Assembly (NCBI GenBank): GCA_051453625.1
Contig: JBOZIK010000001.1
Coordinates: 111,419,113-111,483,112, forward strand
Direction: 5' to 3'
DNA: 64,000 nucleotides
From: Welwitschia mirabilis
Lineage: Eukaryota; Gnetophyta; Gnetopsida; Welwitschiales
A program made the position numbers and the translations under genes. Shown here one piece after another: positions 1-11,370 of this stretch. Numbering within the stretch: position 1 is the stretch's first letter; every line of letters starts with the position of its first letter. The notes beneath the pieces are model-generated. The model worked only from the letters and a program-made list of their open reading frames with translations. It was not told the DNA's origin and made no database searches.

Positions 1-558
1 CCTATCTTTCAATTACAGGATGAATGTCCACCACTAATCTTCATATTTTCATTGCCTTAGAGCTAGCTATTTCTAGTACATATCTTAGTAATTACATGAA
101 CTTATTATTGTATTGGACTACTATTAAGGATTCTTACTTGAGATTATAGAATTCCTCTACCTTAGCATTTTGGTAATGTTCTGATATGTATCTAGCTTGG
201 TATCAATCCTCAAAGTCCTCCCAAGATAGTTGATTTGGAAATGTGGATTGCACTTTTTTGCATCCCATTAAAAAGTTGCATCCTTTTTGAGCTAATGCAT
301 AGCTAAGAAGGCTTTTTATTCTAATGTGGAGTTGAATAACTCTAGTTTGCTAGTTATGGAAATTAGTGAGGCTTTCACTTTAGCCACATTATCAGATCTT
401 ACAAATGTTGAGGGATTTGTACACCTAAATTGCATTATCAGTTTTCAAGTCATATCTTCCCCACTTCTCCTAACCTGAAGACCATCTCCCAAATGATCTA
501 CAGTAGTCACTAAGGACCTCACATCTAGGGTTGGTGGTATTTCTATTTTTGGTGCCAT
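1..558 (-). pseudogene. Ty3/gypsy gag remnant (Tekay/Del-like), 5' part
   Basis: Reading leftwards from an ATG at 558, the protein starts MAPKIEIPPTLDVRSL and runs 37 codons to a TGA. The same frame then continues with further stops to the window edge. The order of features fits a Ty3/gypsy gag: a TNPSTF segment (usual form 'NPPxFxG'), then LKKDATF-stop-WDAKK (usual 'LKGDAxxWW'), then a basic/aromatic stretch. It lies just downstream of an initiator-Met primer-binding site and an LTR of almost 3.8 kb. That combination is typical of Tekay/Del chromoviruses; the clade name is inference, because reverse transcriptase and integrase lie outside the window. The stops are of the type expected from C-to-T change (TGA, TAA, TAG). 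Gag is the capsid protein of the element. Confidence 0.7.
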
Positions 559-614
559 TACTTAAACCTATGAAGTTTTCAATTGTAAATGATGTTATTA
601 AAACCCAATGCTAT

Positions 615-634
615 AACCTGGAGCTATGATACCA
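615..634 (-). other. Primer-binding site, initiator-Met tRNA type
   Basis: On the minus strand this reads TGGTATCATAGCTCCAGGTT. The standard plant LTR-retrotransposon site begins TGGTATCAGAGC and continues towards CCAGGTT. It sits three bases inside the LTR end at 638, which fixes the LTR boundary and the minus orientation of the element. Confidence 0.85.
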
Positions 635-2336
635 AAATGTAATGACCTAACTAATAAACCATCCAATAATAGAGAAGTCTATATTAAAATATAAGGAAGG
701 AAGAATAAGATAAGTCTTAATCTAATCTATGAAATAGTATTCTATAGATTGAGATAAGGACATATGATGGCATGGCATGACATGGAAATAATAATGTCTA
801 ATTTAAATTTAACCATTAAGTATTAGTTCTAACCCAATAAGAATAAAGAGAGTTTCATATTTTAAATAAATTCTACCTAGGTATTTTAGTATAAGTTTCC
901 CCCCAATAATTTAGATATTTTATGTTAATGATCCCCTAAAGATATTGTGATAGGGTTTCATGCTAATAAGTCCCTTTTTAAAACATTTAATAATGGCTAA
1001 CAAATGTTTCAAAATTTAAGAAGAAAAACTAATCTTATAAGTTTCTAAATTAAAATTTACTTAGACCTAGATAATGCAATTAAGATATTATTTAGGTAAT
1101 GGTCAAAGTAAAGAATTTATGGGTAATATGATCATCTAAGCACATCCCTTAATCCATTTTAGTTATTAAAAATAAAGATTCAACTACCACACCAAATTTT
1201 AGTGTGAATGTAAAGAAACTAGAATTTACTAAAGTAGATGACTATTATGAACCTAGTTAATACCAAAGTAAATTAAATTAAACCTTAAACATTAGCAAAT
1301 TCAATCAATTAAATTTAATAATTATTATTGTCCCTTTTAAAATTATAGTATGGAAAAGTTAAGGGTGTAAAATAAATGATTAATTAGTAAAAAGGAACAT
1401 CTATATAGAATCAGTGCTTAGTTGTCAAGTTTTAACTCCTCTTTCTTAGTAAGAAGATCCATTTTAATGAAGGAAAGACTGCCAAAGTTGAGATAGCTAT
1501 AAATGTTAGAAGCAAGGCCTTAGAGCATTTAAAAATATGGGAAGAATAACACTACTGAGAAGATGGACAACAAGACTAAGGGGAATTATTTGGGTGTGCA
1601 AAGAGAGGAATTTTATCGTTTTTGAGATCACCGACCTCTTTTTATTTTTACAACAGTTAATGAATGATTGAATTATAAAGGAGAAAAAATTATGGATGCA
1701 ATCATGCACTATAATAGCACACAAGAGAAGAGAAGAATCGCAGAAGCCTTTAGAAAATAAATCGTTCATGAAATGCAGTTAATCATAGGAGGTCATATAA
1801 GCTGCTTGCAGGTTATGAAGTACACGGAGATGGGTTGTTTAATCATAAGGAAGTTCCTAACTAGAATGTAATGTGAACAAGTTATAACACCCATAAGTAA
1901 TAAGAAAGGAATTCATGCATAAGTTTGCAAATAGGAGATGGAATTACAGTGGAAAAAAGGAATACATGCACTGCAAGAGGGTGATGCACCAGCAAGGAAG
2001 AGGAAGACATGTGTAGGAGGAGAAGTGCACCGAAGACAAATCGTGCTACATAAAATGAGAGGCACACTAGAGATGAAAGCATGCTACACAAGAGAAGAGG
2101 TGCATAGCATAGGTGAAAGAGAAACAAGATAATTTTAGATGTGTTGCCATTGATTTAGGATTTGCATTATAGGGAGAAAGAGCATTTTATAAATATCTTG
2201 GGCAGTTAAATGGAAGAAACATCATCATGAGATGGTGTGCAAATAATTGAACACACTACATTTTCTTTAATATTTCATTTTCATTAGCAAATCCTATAGT
2301 TACTAATCATTCCTTTAGTTTAATGTCCGGCTTGAC

Positions 2337-2391
2337 TGGCATAGTGGTAAGAGACCCAACAAATTAAAGGAAAGATCAAAGTTTTAAATCC
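2337..2391 (+). other. tRNA-like A/B-box module inside the LTR
   Basis: TGGCATAGTGG at 2337-2347 fits the polymerase III A-box consensus, and AGTTTTAAATCC at 2380-2391 looks like an AT-shifted B box (consensus GGTTCGANTCC). The other LTR copy has the same pair in the same place (15730 and 15773, start spacing 43 versus 44). The module was therefore in the ancestral LTR, either as an old SINE-like insertion or as part of the LTR. Transcription is not shown. Confidence 0.35.
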
Positions 2392-3856
2392 TAAGTATAC
2401 CTCTTGCTCCACTATTACTCATAATTAAGATAATAATTTTATTGATTATAATTTCTAATAAATTTAACATCTAATGATTCATCTTCTACTCTTTTAAGGA
2501 GATAAAAATGGTCATGTGGAAAGGGAAGTAATAGAATTCTTGATATAAAACCAAATAGATATATCTATTTATGTATATTCACTATTTCCTAAGTAGCATG
2601 GCAAACTATGAGGCACTAATCATCTTTATAGGAAAATTATCTACATGTGCTATAGTTATAATTATAAAATACAGGCCTTATATTATCTATGCCTACTTGT
2701 TAGTAGGAGTAAATTAAATTGTGAATCAACAAAAATTAATGTTGTCATTTAAATATTTCATAAAAATATTAAATTATCTATAACAGGATTCTTTGGTATA
2801 AATCAAATAGATGCATGCTTTATTAACTTGAAAATAAGATAGCACTATTATGCAAGAATTAATATTCATTATTTAATAAAGTATAATATCTTAAAGCTTA
2901 AATACAAAGATAATTTCAAATGCAAAGTTACAAGGAATGCTATCAATAACAATCTTCTAGGATTTGTAGAAATGCCAAAGTAATTATTTTCAAAAATGAG
3001 AAAAATCCATAGTAAACACTTAGCTTGAACTTCACTCTACTTCATTCCTTGAATAATAGGTATGATGTGAGAACTTTACCTTCATAGTTCCCAGTATAGT
3101 CTAGGGATGATAAGGGTTCTTAAGTAGAAGGGAAAATCAAGAATAACTACAAAGACCAAGGCTCATTTTCAATTTATCTTCTTTTACTATTACTCCAAAT
3201 AGATTCTAATAAATTAGTTACACATAATCCAGGAGAGATAAATGGTAAATTGGTTACATTTTCGTTAGTCATCCTAGAAATTTAGTTCCATGACCTTGGG
3301 ACTCCCTTTAGAGAGTATCTCTCTTTGAAGTCTAAACAACTAATTACCCTAGCCAGTTTTAGTTCCTTATTTAAAGATCATTAGCCAAGGTTGATAACCA
3401 AAACAAGTCAAATCAAGAATTCGTTATAAAACTTGGGCTAGATGAGAAGGTTTGTAATACAAGTAAATAAGAAAGGCACTAATATGAGGTTTATGAAGTA
3501 TAAGCAAAATAATAATTCTAGATAATATGCAAGAATAATCATACAAAGATTAAATAACAATTAAAATCATTTTAAAACATGAACTATTTGAAATGTAAGT
3601 GATGAAGGCTATATGAGAAATAAATGAAAAATAAAGGATTATTGAAGAATGGAATAAATGCCATAAATCATACTCAAATAAATATAAAGATTCAAATACT
3701 CTCAAGCTTTCAAACTCCAAGGTTCCAAGGCTTTATCCAAGCTTTAAGATTAAGATGGTACAAATCAATAGACTAAACTTTTCTCAAGATGGAAATATGA
3801 TAAGAAAAGGGCCTTATTTATAGTAGAAAGTATATGGTGATGAAAAAACACCATAA

Positions 3857-4012
3857 GGAAGTGGTAGAGGTGGAGAAAGTGATATGGTAAAAGTGGTGGA
3901 GGTGGTGAAAGTGGTGCGATGGGAGTAGTGGGAGCTATGAAAGTGGTGGAATTAGTGTGTGGAAGGGGTAAGAGGAGTGGAAGTTGCGGAAGTGGTGGAA
4001 GTGATGAAAATT
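3857..4012 (+). repeat. GTGG/GAAGTGG-rich minisatellite in LTR
   Basis: The plus strand repeats variants of GTGGTGGAAGTGG for about 150 bases, the most G-rich stretch of the LTR. A matching block is at about 17230-17340 in the second LTR copy, but I do not see it in the third copy. Confidence 0.7.
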
Positions 4013-4059
4013 CTATAACCCTTGCTAGGCCACTATTATATTATTATAATAATAATTAA

Positions 4060-4130
<71 letters not shown>

Positions 4131-4163
4131 NNNNNNNNNNNNNNNNNNNNNNNNNNNNNNNNN
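4060..4163. repeat. (AAT)n microsatellite with N gap
   Basis: An uninterrupted AAT run reaches 4130 and enters 33 Ns (4131-4163). The true repeat length is unknown. The solo LTR copy has only a few AAT units at the same place (about 17375). Confidence 0.95.
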
Positions 4164-4534
4164 TAACTAGTAATTTTCACAACCACATAAAAACTATTTT
4201 CCATAATAAAATGGTTTAGCTATGAAAATTAAATCTTTGAAATTTTTTATGAGTTAATATTTAAAAATGCAACGGATTGTTACATAATGTTTTCTCAATA
4301 AAAATTGCACCACTAGGAAAAATTAAAATAAATACATATAGAAATTAAAATAGCTTATGACATTAAGAATTATATAAAAAGTTCTTGAACCTTAAATATT
4401 TGGACATGACATTAGAATAATCTATTTTAAACATTAAGTATTAGTCTAACTAGAGGAGGCAACATCTTTGTTAAGTTCTAGGTAGTTCTTTTTACCTATT
4501 CTTAAAGGCCTTCTTTTGAAGTATTCCTTAATTC

Positions 4535-4985
4535 TTATGATGACTAAGGCTCATGTATAGATGAATAATCCATATTGATTGAATAACAAATTTGTTTATT
4601 CAAAACAATGATAATTTTCTCTTTAAATATTAGCATAACTAGAGTATTTTTGTTTAGTTTTCTCAAACATTTGTTACATGATTTAGGCAATAAATTTAGA
4701 AGAGTTATTACTTTATCCTCTTTAGATATTTTCACTCATGTTGAAATCCTCAATGAAATGATAGAGTAAATCCATTGTAAATAATGGATTATGATTTCAT
4801 TTTCTCTACATTTTATATTATATAACTTCTATTAGAGAAAATGATGATTTAGAATCATTTTCCTACTAGAGATTCTTCAACTTCCTCCACAAGTCATACA
4901 CGATCTTTTCAACTTGTATGTATGCAAAAACTAAATCATTTAGAAAGTTTTAAATAAGAATAAAATACCTCTAATCTAACTTTGA
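4535..4985 (-). pseudogene. Ty1/copia gag remnant (UBN2-type domain)
   Basis: Two fragments read leftwards match the UBN2/gag-polyprotein domain of plant copia elements. IVYDLWRKLKNL is at about 4876-4913 (usual 'AKELWDxLexxY'). Then KISKEDKVITLLNLLPKS lies in an open frame 4544-4735 (usual 'isdedkvxxLLxSLPxSY'), followed by LNKNTLVMLIFKEK. Stops and frame changes separate the fragments. The zinc knuckle and pol would lie to the left, where the Tekay-like LTR now begins at 4411, so that element probably inserted in or just after this gag. The 5' leader should lie to the right (4986-5890), but I see no clear PBS there. Confidence 0.65.
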
Positions 4986-5889
4986 CCATTTCTTTAAAGA
5001 CATAGAACTTATTTATGAGAAAAGCCATGTATGGATAGCATGAGATCCTATTCATAAAAAAATAATTTTAGGTTCCAAATCTCATATTTCTTGTAGTTAA
5101 AATTTTCCACTAGAAAAAAATTCTTCTCTATGTTTTATTAATAAAAGTTCTACATTAAAATAAGCCATTAGAAACAACACATCAAATCTTAGTTACATAG
5201 CTTGCTTGCTTCACCTTGTTGTCTTGCACTTTTCTTTACTTACTAGTATGTAGGACAATCAAAAAAATCCTATAAGAAAATCCTCATCCAAAAAACATTT
5301 ACACTTTAATTCACAAATAAGACCTTTAATATGACTTACGAAGAAATGAGAAAAAATTAATAAGAAAAACTATAAGTAGATTTAATAAGGTTTAAGACCT
5401 TAAATAATCCAAAAATATTTAGTAGAGTACCTTAAGGTCTCTTGTTCTTTTTTCTCAATTCATTTTATAAATACATTCTCGGGTTTCAACCCTAAAAGCA
5501 TTAAGATGAATCAACTCCTAGCCCATATAAATTACCTAAAAATAACCTTTAAATGTTTAAAAGGACAAAGATCCTTTATGTTAGTTAAAAAAAAAGAATA
5601 AAAATGGGAGGATTTGGCTTCACTTTTAAACATATTCTATGTTAATCAACTTTATGAGTTATCAAATTTTGGTATTCTTCAATGCTTAAAAATATGAAAA
5701 ATATTTCATTCATTCTAAATACTTATCTTGTTTATATTAGTAACATTATATTTCTTGTCTATCAAATCTTTTATTTCCTTAAATAGATATATTTTGAAAG
5801 AGAGACTCTAACTAATTTTAGTAGAAAGTGTAAAATCCTATATAAAGATAACTTTCAAAAATTTACAAAGAGATAACTTCAATCCTTAC
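4986..5889. other. No gene recognised
   Basis: AT-rich sequence with no open frame or known motif. By position it may be the leader and LTR of the copia remnant at 4535-4985, but I cannot show LTR ends. Confidence 0.4.
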
Positions 5890-6135
5890 TTCTTGAAGTT
5901 GTACCTGTAATTTCTTTAAATAATTTCTAGACACTAACTTTTAAAATTTATTCCCATAGCCATTTGATGTTTTATAGATTTTCTATATTCTTTAGCAACA
6001 TTTTAGAAATATCTACATTAAAAATGATCAAGTTTTAACTAAAATTCTTCTTATCTATTGTATAAATCATATGAGCTTAAGTAAAGTTATCTCTTCCTCC
6101 TTCTCCTTTCCTTCTCCCCCTCTCAATCTCTCTTC

Positions 6136-6209
<74 letters not shown>

Positions 6210-6373
6210 NNNNNNNNNNNNNNNNNNNNNNNNNNNNNNNNNNNNNNNNNNNNNNNNNNNNNNNNNNNNNNNNNNNNNNNNNNNNNNNNNNNNNNNNNNN
6301 NNNNNNNNNNNNNNNNNNNNNNNNNNNNNNNNNNNNNNNNNNNNNNNNNTTTATCTATCTCTCTCTATCTCTT

Positions 6374-6414
<41 letters not shown>

Positions 6415-7345
6415 ATGAACATGTGAGTGTCTTTCTTATAATAGTATTTAGAAAGATAGGATGATCTCAGAATTTGAATTTTCCAAATGATATAACATGA
6501 TACAAGGAATAAAGATAGACTTTCTTAAATGTGCTATTAAAGTAATGTTACCAATTATTAAACTCTTATTACAATGTGTAAATCATTAAGGAATACATAA
6601 TGTACATTTGTAAGTTAGTAAATTTTCTTCTTAAGTTAATTAAAAATAAATAGTATAAAAATAAATGCATCTTATTTTTTATTACATTCTATAAATAATA
6701 TAGTCCATTATATATTTCTTTGAATATGTTAAAATTTATATTTATGATAATTAATGCACTTATAGTAATAATAGATTCCTTAATTCATTACTTCTTTAAG
6801 TTTTGACCCTTAATTCTTTAGCTAATTTTTGGAGATCAACTTTTAAAATCTATTTCCAATGCTATTTGTCCTTCTATAGTTATGTTGTATTTTTTAGCCC
6901 ATTACTAGGAATATCTACACTAAGATTGATCATCTCTCAACTAAAGTTCTTCTTATCTATTTCATAATAACTCTAAAACCATACAAGCTTATAGAATCTT
7001 TGTCTCTTCCTCTCTTTAATAAAAAGTACTTTACAAGATAGGATGATCTTAGATTTTTTAGATTTTTCCGATGACATAACATAATAAGACAAGTGTAAAT
7101 TAGACTTTCTGACATGTCCTATCAAACTAACATCATTAGTTTAAGAAATATAATATACCATGTAAATAATTAAGGAATAAAAAATATAAGTTTCTAATCT
7201 CATATATTTTATCCTAAAGCCAATTGAAAAATTCATAATGCAATAATAAATACATCTTATTTTTCATGGGATTACTACAAATCCATTAGATTTTTATTCA
7301 AAAAATTTAAAATTTATATTTGCAATGATTAGTTCACATTCAATA
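5890..7345. repeat. Diverged tandem duplication, unit about 0.9 kb
   Basis: Sequence from about 5890 recurs from about 6790 in the same order. Shared landmarks include ACTTTTAAAAT with a following CCATTTG/GCTATTTG segment, a block around GAAATATCTACA/GGAATATCTACA, TTCTTCTTATCTAT, a CTCTTCCTC tract, and AGATAGGATGATCT. The first unit is enlarged by CA and TC microsatellites and a 140-N gap. The two units differ at many positions, so the duplication is old. No coding content is visible. Confidence 0.75.
6139..6410. repeat. (CA)n microsatellite, N gap, (TC)n microsatellite
   Basis: CA repeats run from about 6139 to 6209, 140 Ns follow (6210-6349), and CT-rich repeats run to about 6410. The second tandem unit has only a short CTCTTCCTCTC tract here, so the expansion is specific to the first unit. 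Confidence 0.95.
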
Positions 7346-7544
7346 ATGAGAATACTAGCTTTCTAAAATATGAGTTTTATTAGATGAAAAAAATATGATG
7401 TAGTAACATATCTTGTAAGAAGAATGTAACTTTTATAGTAGTAATGAAAAGAATCATTTAAAAAGAAAACATAGAATAAGTGAAAATATACATGGAAACA
7501 AATTTACATTAAATAATAAGTATTGGTAAATAAAGTATTCAAAG

Positions 7545-8104
7545 GGATGTCTTATTTATAGGGCTAAGAAGAGACACTGTCATACATAAAGGCATTACAA
7601 AATGCACTCCACTATAAGAAAGAAACAGATGAAATGGACAAAGGTTAACTAGTAATTATAATTATTGTCTTGACTCTCATGGAAATGACCAAGTGGATGA
7701 TGGATCAAATGTTATAATCATCATCCTCAATGTCATGGGGACAATCATGGGAATGAAACCCCTTTACAAAAGATGACTCAGCAGTACTAGCTCTAGTCCA
7801 TGTTAGTATTTTCATGTGGCATCTATAGTGCTATCGTCCTATTTATCTTAGGAACGACAGAGGAGATGATAGTCCTCTTTGTCTTTTTAACTTAAGATAA
7901 GTCTTCTTTTTACATCAGTGATCTTACTCCAAAGTCATGTGTATCAGAATGTGCCTTAAATTCCTCTGAATATGCTAAGAATTGCACATTTTTATTACCA
8001 TCCATTAATTTTCATAATCCTTAGATTGCATTTAAACCTATATAAATGTCCTGCAAAATAGCTCATAATACTCTATCGAATAAACACAATTTAATAGTGC
8101 ATCA
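7545..8104 (-). mobile_element. 3' LTR (U3 part only) of family-2 gag-only element
   Basis: Read leftwards from 8104 this follows the U3 of the other family-2 LTRs: the TATGAGCTATTTTGCAGGAC block, the TAGGTTTAAATGC segment, the hairpin-motif blocks and a TATAAATAAG TATA-like box at about 7550. The downstream R/U5 part is not recognisable left of 7545, so this LTR is truncated. It directly follows the gag remnant and pairs with the full LTR at 10128-11370. Confidence 0.65.
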
Positions 8105-9657
8105 GTGAGCATCATTTGTTGAAGCAAATTCAGTAAGTTTTCAATATTACTATTATTCTTTTCTTGCACCTTCTTCAATTCTTCTATGGAATCTCTAAGT
8201 GGATCATTTTGATTTGGTTGACAATTGAGATTATTTGGTTGGAAGTTTGGATTTTTAAATCTATTCTCAAAAGATTTCCATTCTAATTGTTTACCTAATC
8301 TTTATTGAAATTATGATTTTCTTTTAAAGTTAGATGTTCTTTTCTTGACTGCACACACCTCTTTAAACATCCTCTCTTTACAAGTTGGTAATAAGAAATA
8401 CTCTTTAGTTAGATGAGAGTTATCTTTATAAATATCACATGTTGAAGTTGTGTTTTTTTCTTTTACTACCTTTGCATTAACTATTAATTGAGTGTACTTT
8501 TCCAAAGTGGTAGTGATATCCTTAATTAAGTTTGTTGAATCACCTCTCTCTTTTTGCTTGCCATGTTTTACTTCCTTTAAATCTTTTATGATTTAGCCTA
8601 TACTTCAATTTTTCTTAGTGGGTTTTTGCCAAGTTTAACTTATCTTTACTAGATTTTCCTACATTCCATGCATCCTCTAAGACTAATTTCATTAAGTTTC
8701 CATCGTAAGAAAAGTCTATAAGTTATTTAGTTTGACTATTCAATCCACTGTAGAAATAATTGACTAATTTTTCTTTATGGAATTCATCAACAAGGTTGGA
8801 ATGAATAGCTATGATAAAACACTCATAAGTTATGGCATAATCTTCATGAGGTTGTTGTTGAAAATTGGTAACTTTCTTTATTCTTTTTATCATGGTACTT
8901 TCACTTAAAATCATTTAATAAAAACTTATTGCACTTGACTCCATGATTTAAGACTCTTATATGGAATGGTTTTAAGTAAAAGTTTTGCCTTTTCTCTAAG
9001 TATGTCTAGAAAAATAATCATGTAATTATGATCACTAGTGCATTTCTTTCCATTTCCTGATGTAAGCACAAGTTGTTTAATGTCAGCTAGATGTTGGAAA
9101 GGGTCTCCTCAGGTTTCCCTGAAAATGTTGGATAGGCCCTCAAATTTCTTAATTCTACATTGTCACTTAGAGGTAAATCAAAGGGATTTTGGATTTCACA
9201 TTTTTTATTAGTAATTAAATCTCTAAGAGTAAATTCGCATTTGAAGTAACATTTTCTATCATGACTGGCATATTAGATGAAGTGACTTATTTTTGTTTTT
9301 GTAAGGATTTCAACATAAATGAAGAAGAAATTCTATGCTATAATTTTCTTTTGCAAAATCTAATTCTAAAATAATAAAAGCAGAAAAATCTTCTTCTTCA
9401 ATTCCTAGAATTTACATATTTGGAATGTGCATATCTAGATTTTACTCAAAGTTAAATAATNNNNNNNNNNNNNNNNNNNNNNNNNNNNNNNNNNNNNNNN
9501 NNNNNNNNNNNNNNNNNNNNNNNNNNNNNNNNNNNNNNNNNNNNNNNNNNNNNNNNNNNNCTAGATTTTACTCAAAGTTAAATAATTCTTCTCTGATAAT
9601 CTTTTTAATCAAGTTCCACTCTCTCTGATATTTCATCTTTCTACCAGAATTCAGCAT
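8105..9657 (-). pseudogene. Ty3/gypsy gag remnant (Athila/Tat-like), family-2 element A
   Basis: From a likely ATG at 9657 (MLNSGRKMKYQREWNL) the remnant runs left to the 3' LTR. The Retrotrans_gag domain is clear in an open stretch at 8723-8914: FHKEKLVNYFYSGL matches the usual 'lv..FYnGL' motif, preceded by QQQPHEDYAITYECF. A degenerate CCHC zinc knuckle follows at about 8390-8440 (CDIYKDNSHLTKEYFLLP, two cysteines replaced by tyrosine). The C-terminus has an Asn/Gln-rich part and a coiled-coil-like DSIEELKKVQEKNN stretch that reaches the LTR. No protease, reverse transcriptase or integrase lies between gag and the 3' LTR, so this is a gag-only (TR-GAG-like) element. A 100-N gap (9461-9560) with duplicated flanks interrupts the N-terminal part. 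Confidence 0.75.
9461..9560. other. Assembly gap, 100 N, duplicated flanks
   Basis: A 26-base sequence ending GTTAAATAAT (9435-9460) is repeated exactly at 9561-9586. The gap may therefore be false, with the two contig ends overlapping. Confidence 0.95.
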
Positions 9658-9806
9658 GTCCCTACATACCTTAGGTAATAAATAAAAACTAAAATAAAAA
9701 AATAACTGACATTATTCCACCTGGTTATGGAAACAACAGAAAAGATAACAATCACTATGATAAAAAAAATAAAATTAGAGAAAAATTACTATAACTAAAT
9801 AAATAG

Positions 9807-9947
9807 ACTATCATCCAGATTATCGTGGGGATGATATAGAAGATGATAGAATTCTTATTAATACTATTTATTAGAAGAAAAATTTGTAATAAAGAAAATA
9901 AACTCAAAAAATCTAGACTGTCATCTCCCATGTCATGGGGATAACAG
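9807..9947. repeat. Pair of hairpin motifs (TCATCC/GATGA type)
   Basis: Two inverted repeats of about 30 bases lie about 110 bases apart in the leader of element A. One is at 9807-9839, with arms ACTATCATCC and GGGGATGATAT. The other is at 9918-9947, with arms CTGTCATC and GATAACAG. The same kind of pair recurs in nearly every LTR and UTR of this family. Confidence 0.6.
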
Positions 9948-10101
9948 TAAGGACAACAGTGAATTTTTAAACTATGGAAAAATGAAAATTGCCAAAATAA
10001 ACCTACTAACTATAATAAAAATATAGCACTTTTTTAATAAATAACCTAAACTGAAATTCAAGATTCTTATCTAGATAGTGATAATCCTTCAGCTTCTTAC
10101 T

Positions 10102-10127
10102 ACCTTCCTTGATAATGGTACTAAAAT
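10102..10127 (-). other. Decayed primer-binding site of family-2 element A
   Basis: On the minus strand, directly after the LTR end, the sequence contains TTTAGTACCATTATCAAGGA. The better preserved copy at 45556-45579 has TAGCACCATTGCCGGAGAAG. Both fit the TGGCGCCRTTGCCGGGGA type used by Athila/Tat-like elements after C-to-T loss. Confidence 0.7.
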
Positions 10128-11370
10128 TGTTGTGATGTGAATTTATGTAATCTTTAAGTTCTTAGAAAAAACATATAAATCATAATACTTATAGAAAACA
10201 CACACTAGTATAGATCAAAGTCAACTCAAATGTCATAATCCATTCAAAGCACTAGTCCAGAAGTTAGAAAATTGATTTTGCAAAGTATTTTAATCTTTTC
10301 TATTTTAGTAAATGGAAGTAAAGAACAATGCAAATACAATGCAAGATGAATGATGATGAAATGCAATGGATGAAATATAAGTGAGATGAGTTCTATTTGG
10401 ATTCCAATTCTCTTATCACAAGAATTAGTTCTTTATAATTTATGTCATTTAGGAAGAGTTTATCACATGTTCCTAACCAATATAAGCTATAAGATATATC
10501 AAACAGAATATATATAATGCAAATATTAAATGGAATAAAGGAAATGCAATGCAGGATCCAAGCTAACAAATTCAACCTTAACAAAGGTTGCCCTTATGAT
10601 CTAAATAAACTATAGAGCTATCACAAAACTATAATAAACTTAAACCATAAGGGACATTTACATAATAGTAAATGAGAAGAGTAATTGAATTAATCATTAA
10701 CTTTAGATACACTTACAATAAAGTAGCAACACCTCAATGAAGGATAGTTAGCTTAATAGCAAGGTAAACTTCTCTTTATAGATACTCGATGTACCTCTTA
10801 TCCTTTAATCTTCCATCATACAAATATCTAGTATAAAAGATGGAAATGGAAGTGAAGGAAAGATAGGTTGTTTATAGTTTTATATTGAAGTTCTAGAAGC
10901 TTAATCTTAAGAGTTGGAGAAGAAACCTTAGCAACCCACTTGGGTTTCATGACACTATTATAAAGATAATTCTTTCCATACATACAAAATAGCTATCATC
11001 TTAACTATAATTGGGATGTTACATCATGTTAAATGGTGGTCCATTAGCTTTAGGCCTTGCATTTAACTCCATAGATTTCATCCATGTTAGCAGTGTTGTC
11101 ATTTTACCTATCATGGAAACAATAGAGGGGATGATAGGCTTCTCCATCTTTTAGCTCAAAGGGAAATTATTATTCTACATGGTTAATCCTTTCTTTGAAG
11201 CATGAAGTATCAAATAAACCTAAGATGCCATTAAGTATGCTAAGAACTGCATGTTTTAATGAACATCCTATTATTTCTTCATAATCATCAGAATTGCATC
11301 AAACCTATATAAATATCCTATAAAAGTACTCAAATACACCATCAAACTCCTAAAAATTGGCATTACAACA
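10128..11370 (-). mobile_element. 5' LTR of family-2 element A
   Basis: On the minus strand it starts TGTTGTAATGCC (11370) and ends near CACATCACAACA (10128), about 1243 bases. Copies B (1265), C (1255) and G (1256) are almost the same length. U3 carries hairpin-motif blocks (about 11095-11130). The LTR is followed by a primer-binding site and gag. No target-site duplication can be tested because the partner LTR is truncated. Confidence 0.8.

Larger units (their letters stand above)
638..4411 (-). mobile_element. 5' LTR of Tekay/Del-like Ty3/gypsy element (copy 1)
   Basis: On the minus strand the LTR starts TGTCATGTCC (at 4411) and ends GGTCATTACA (at 638), giving short inverted ends TGTMATG. 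It is followed directly by the primer-binding site and gag, so it is the upstream LTR of an element that continues left of the window. The whole stretch aligns block by block with 13756-17705 on the same strand, and more loosely with 40974-44704 on the other strand. It contains an AAT microsatellite with a 33-base N gap, a GTGG-rich minisatellite and a tRNA-like A/B-box module. Short ORFs inside it (1506-1769, 1882-2127, 1938-2132) are not conserved and are not called. The right end lies against a copia gag remnant, so the element is nested. Confidence 0.85.

Noticed and set aside
2337-2391. Functional tRNA gene
   Set aside because: A/B-box words are present, but I cannot fold an acceptor stem or anticodon arm; called only as a tRNA-like module.
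4022-4219. 65-codon ORF across the AAT microsatellite
   Set aside because: It is only isoleucine codons from the repeat plus unknown residues from Ns.
6071-6418. 115-codon ORF with Thr-His and Leu-Ser runs
   Set aside because: Translation of CA and TC microsatellites and an N gap.
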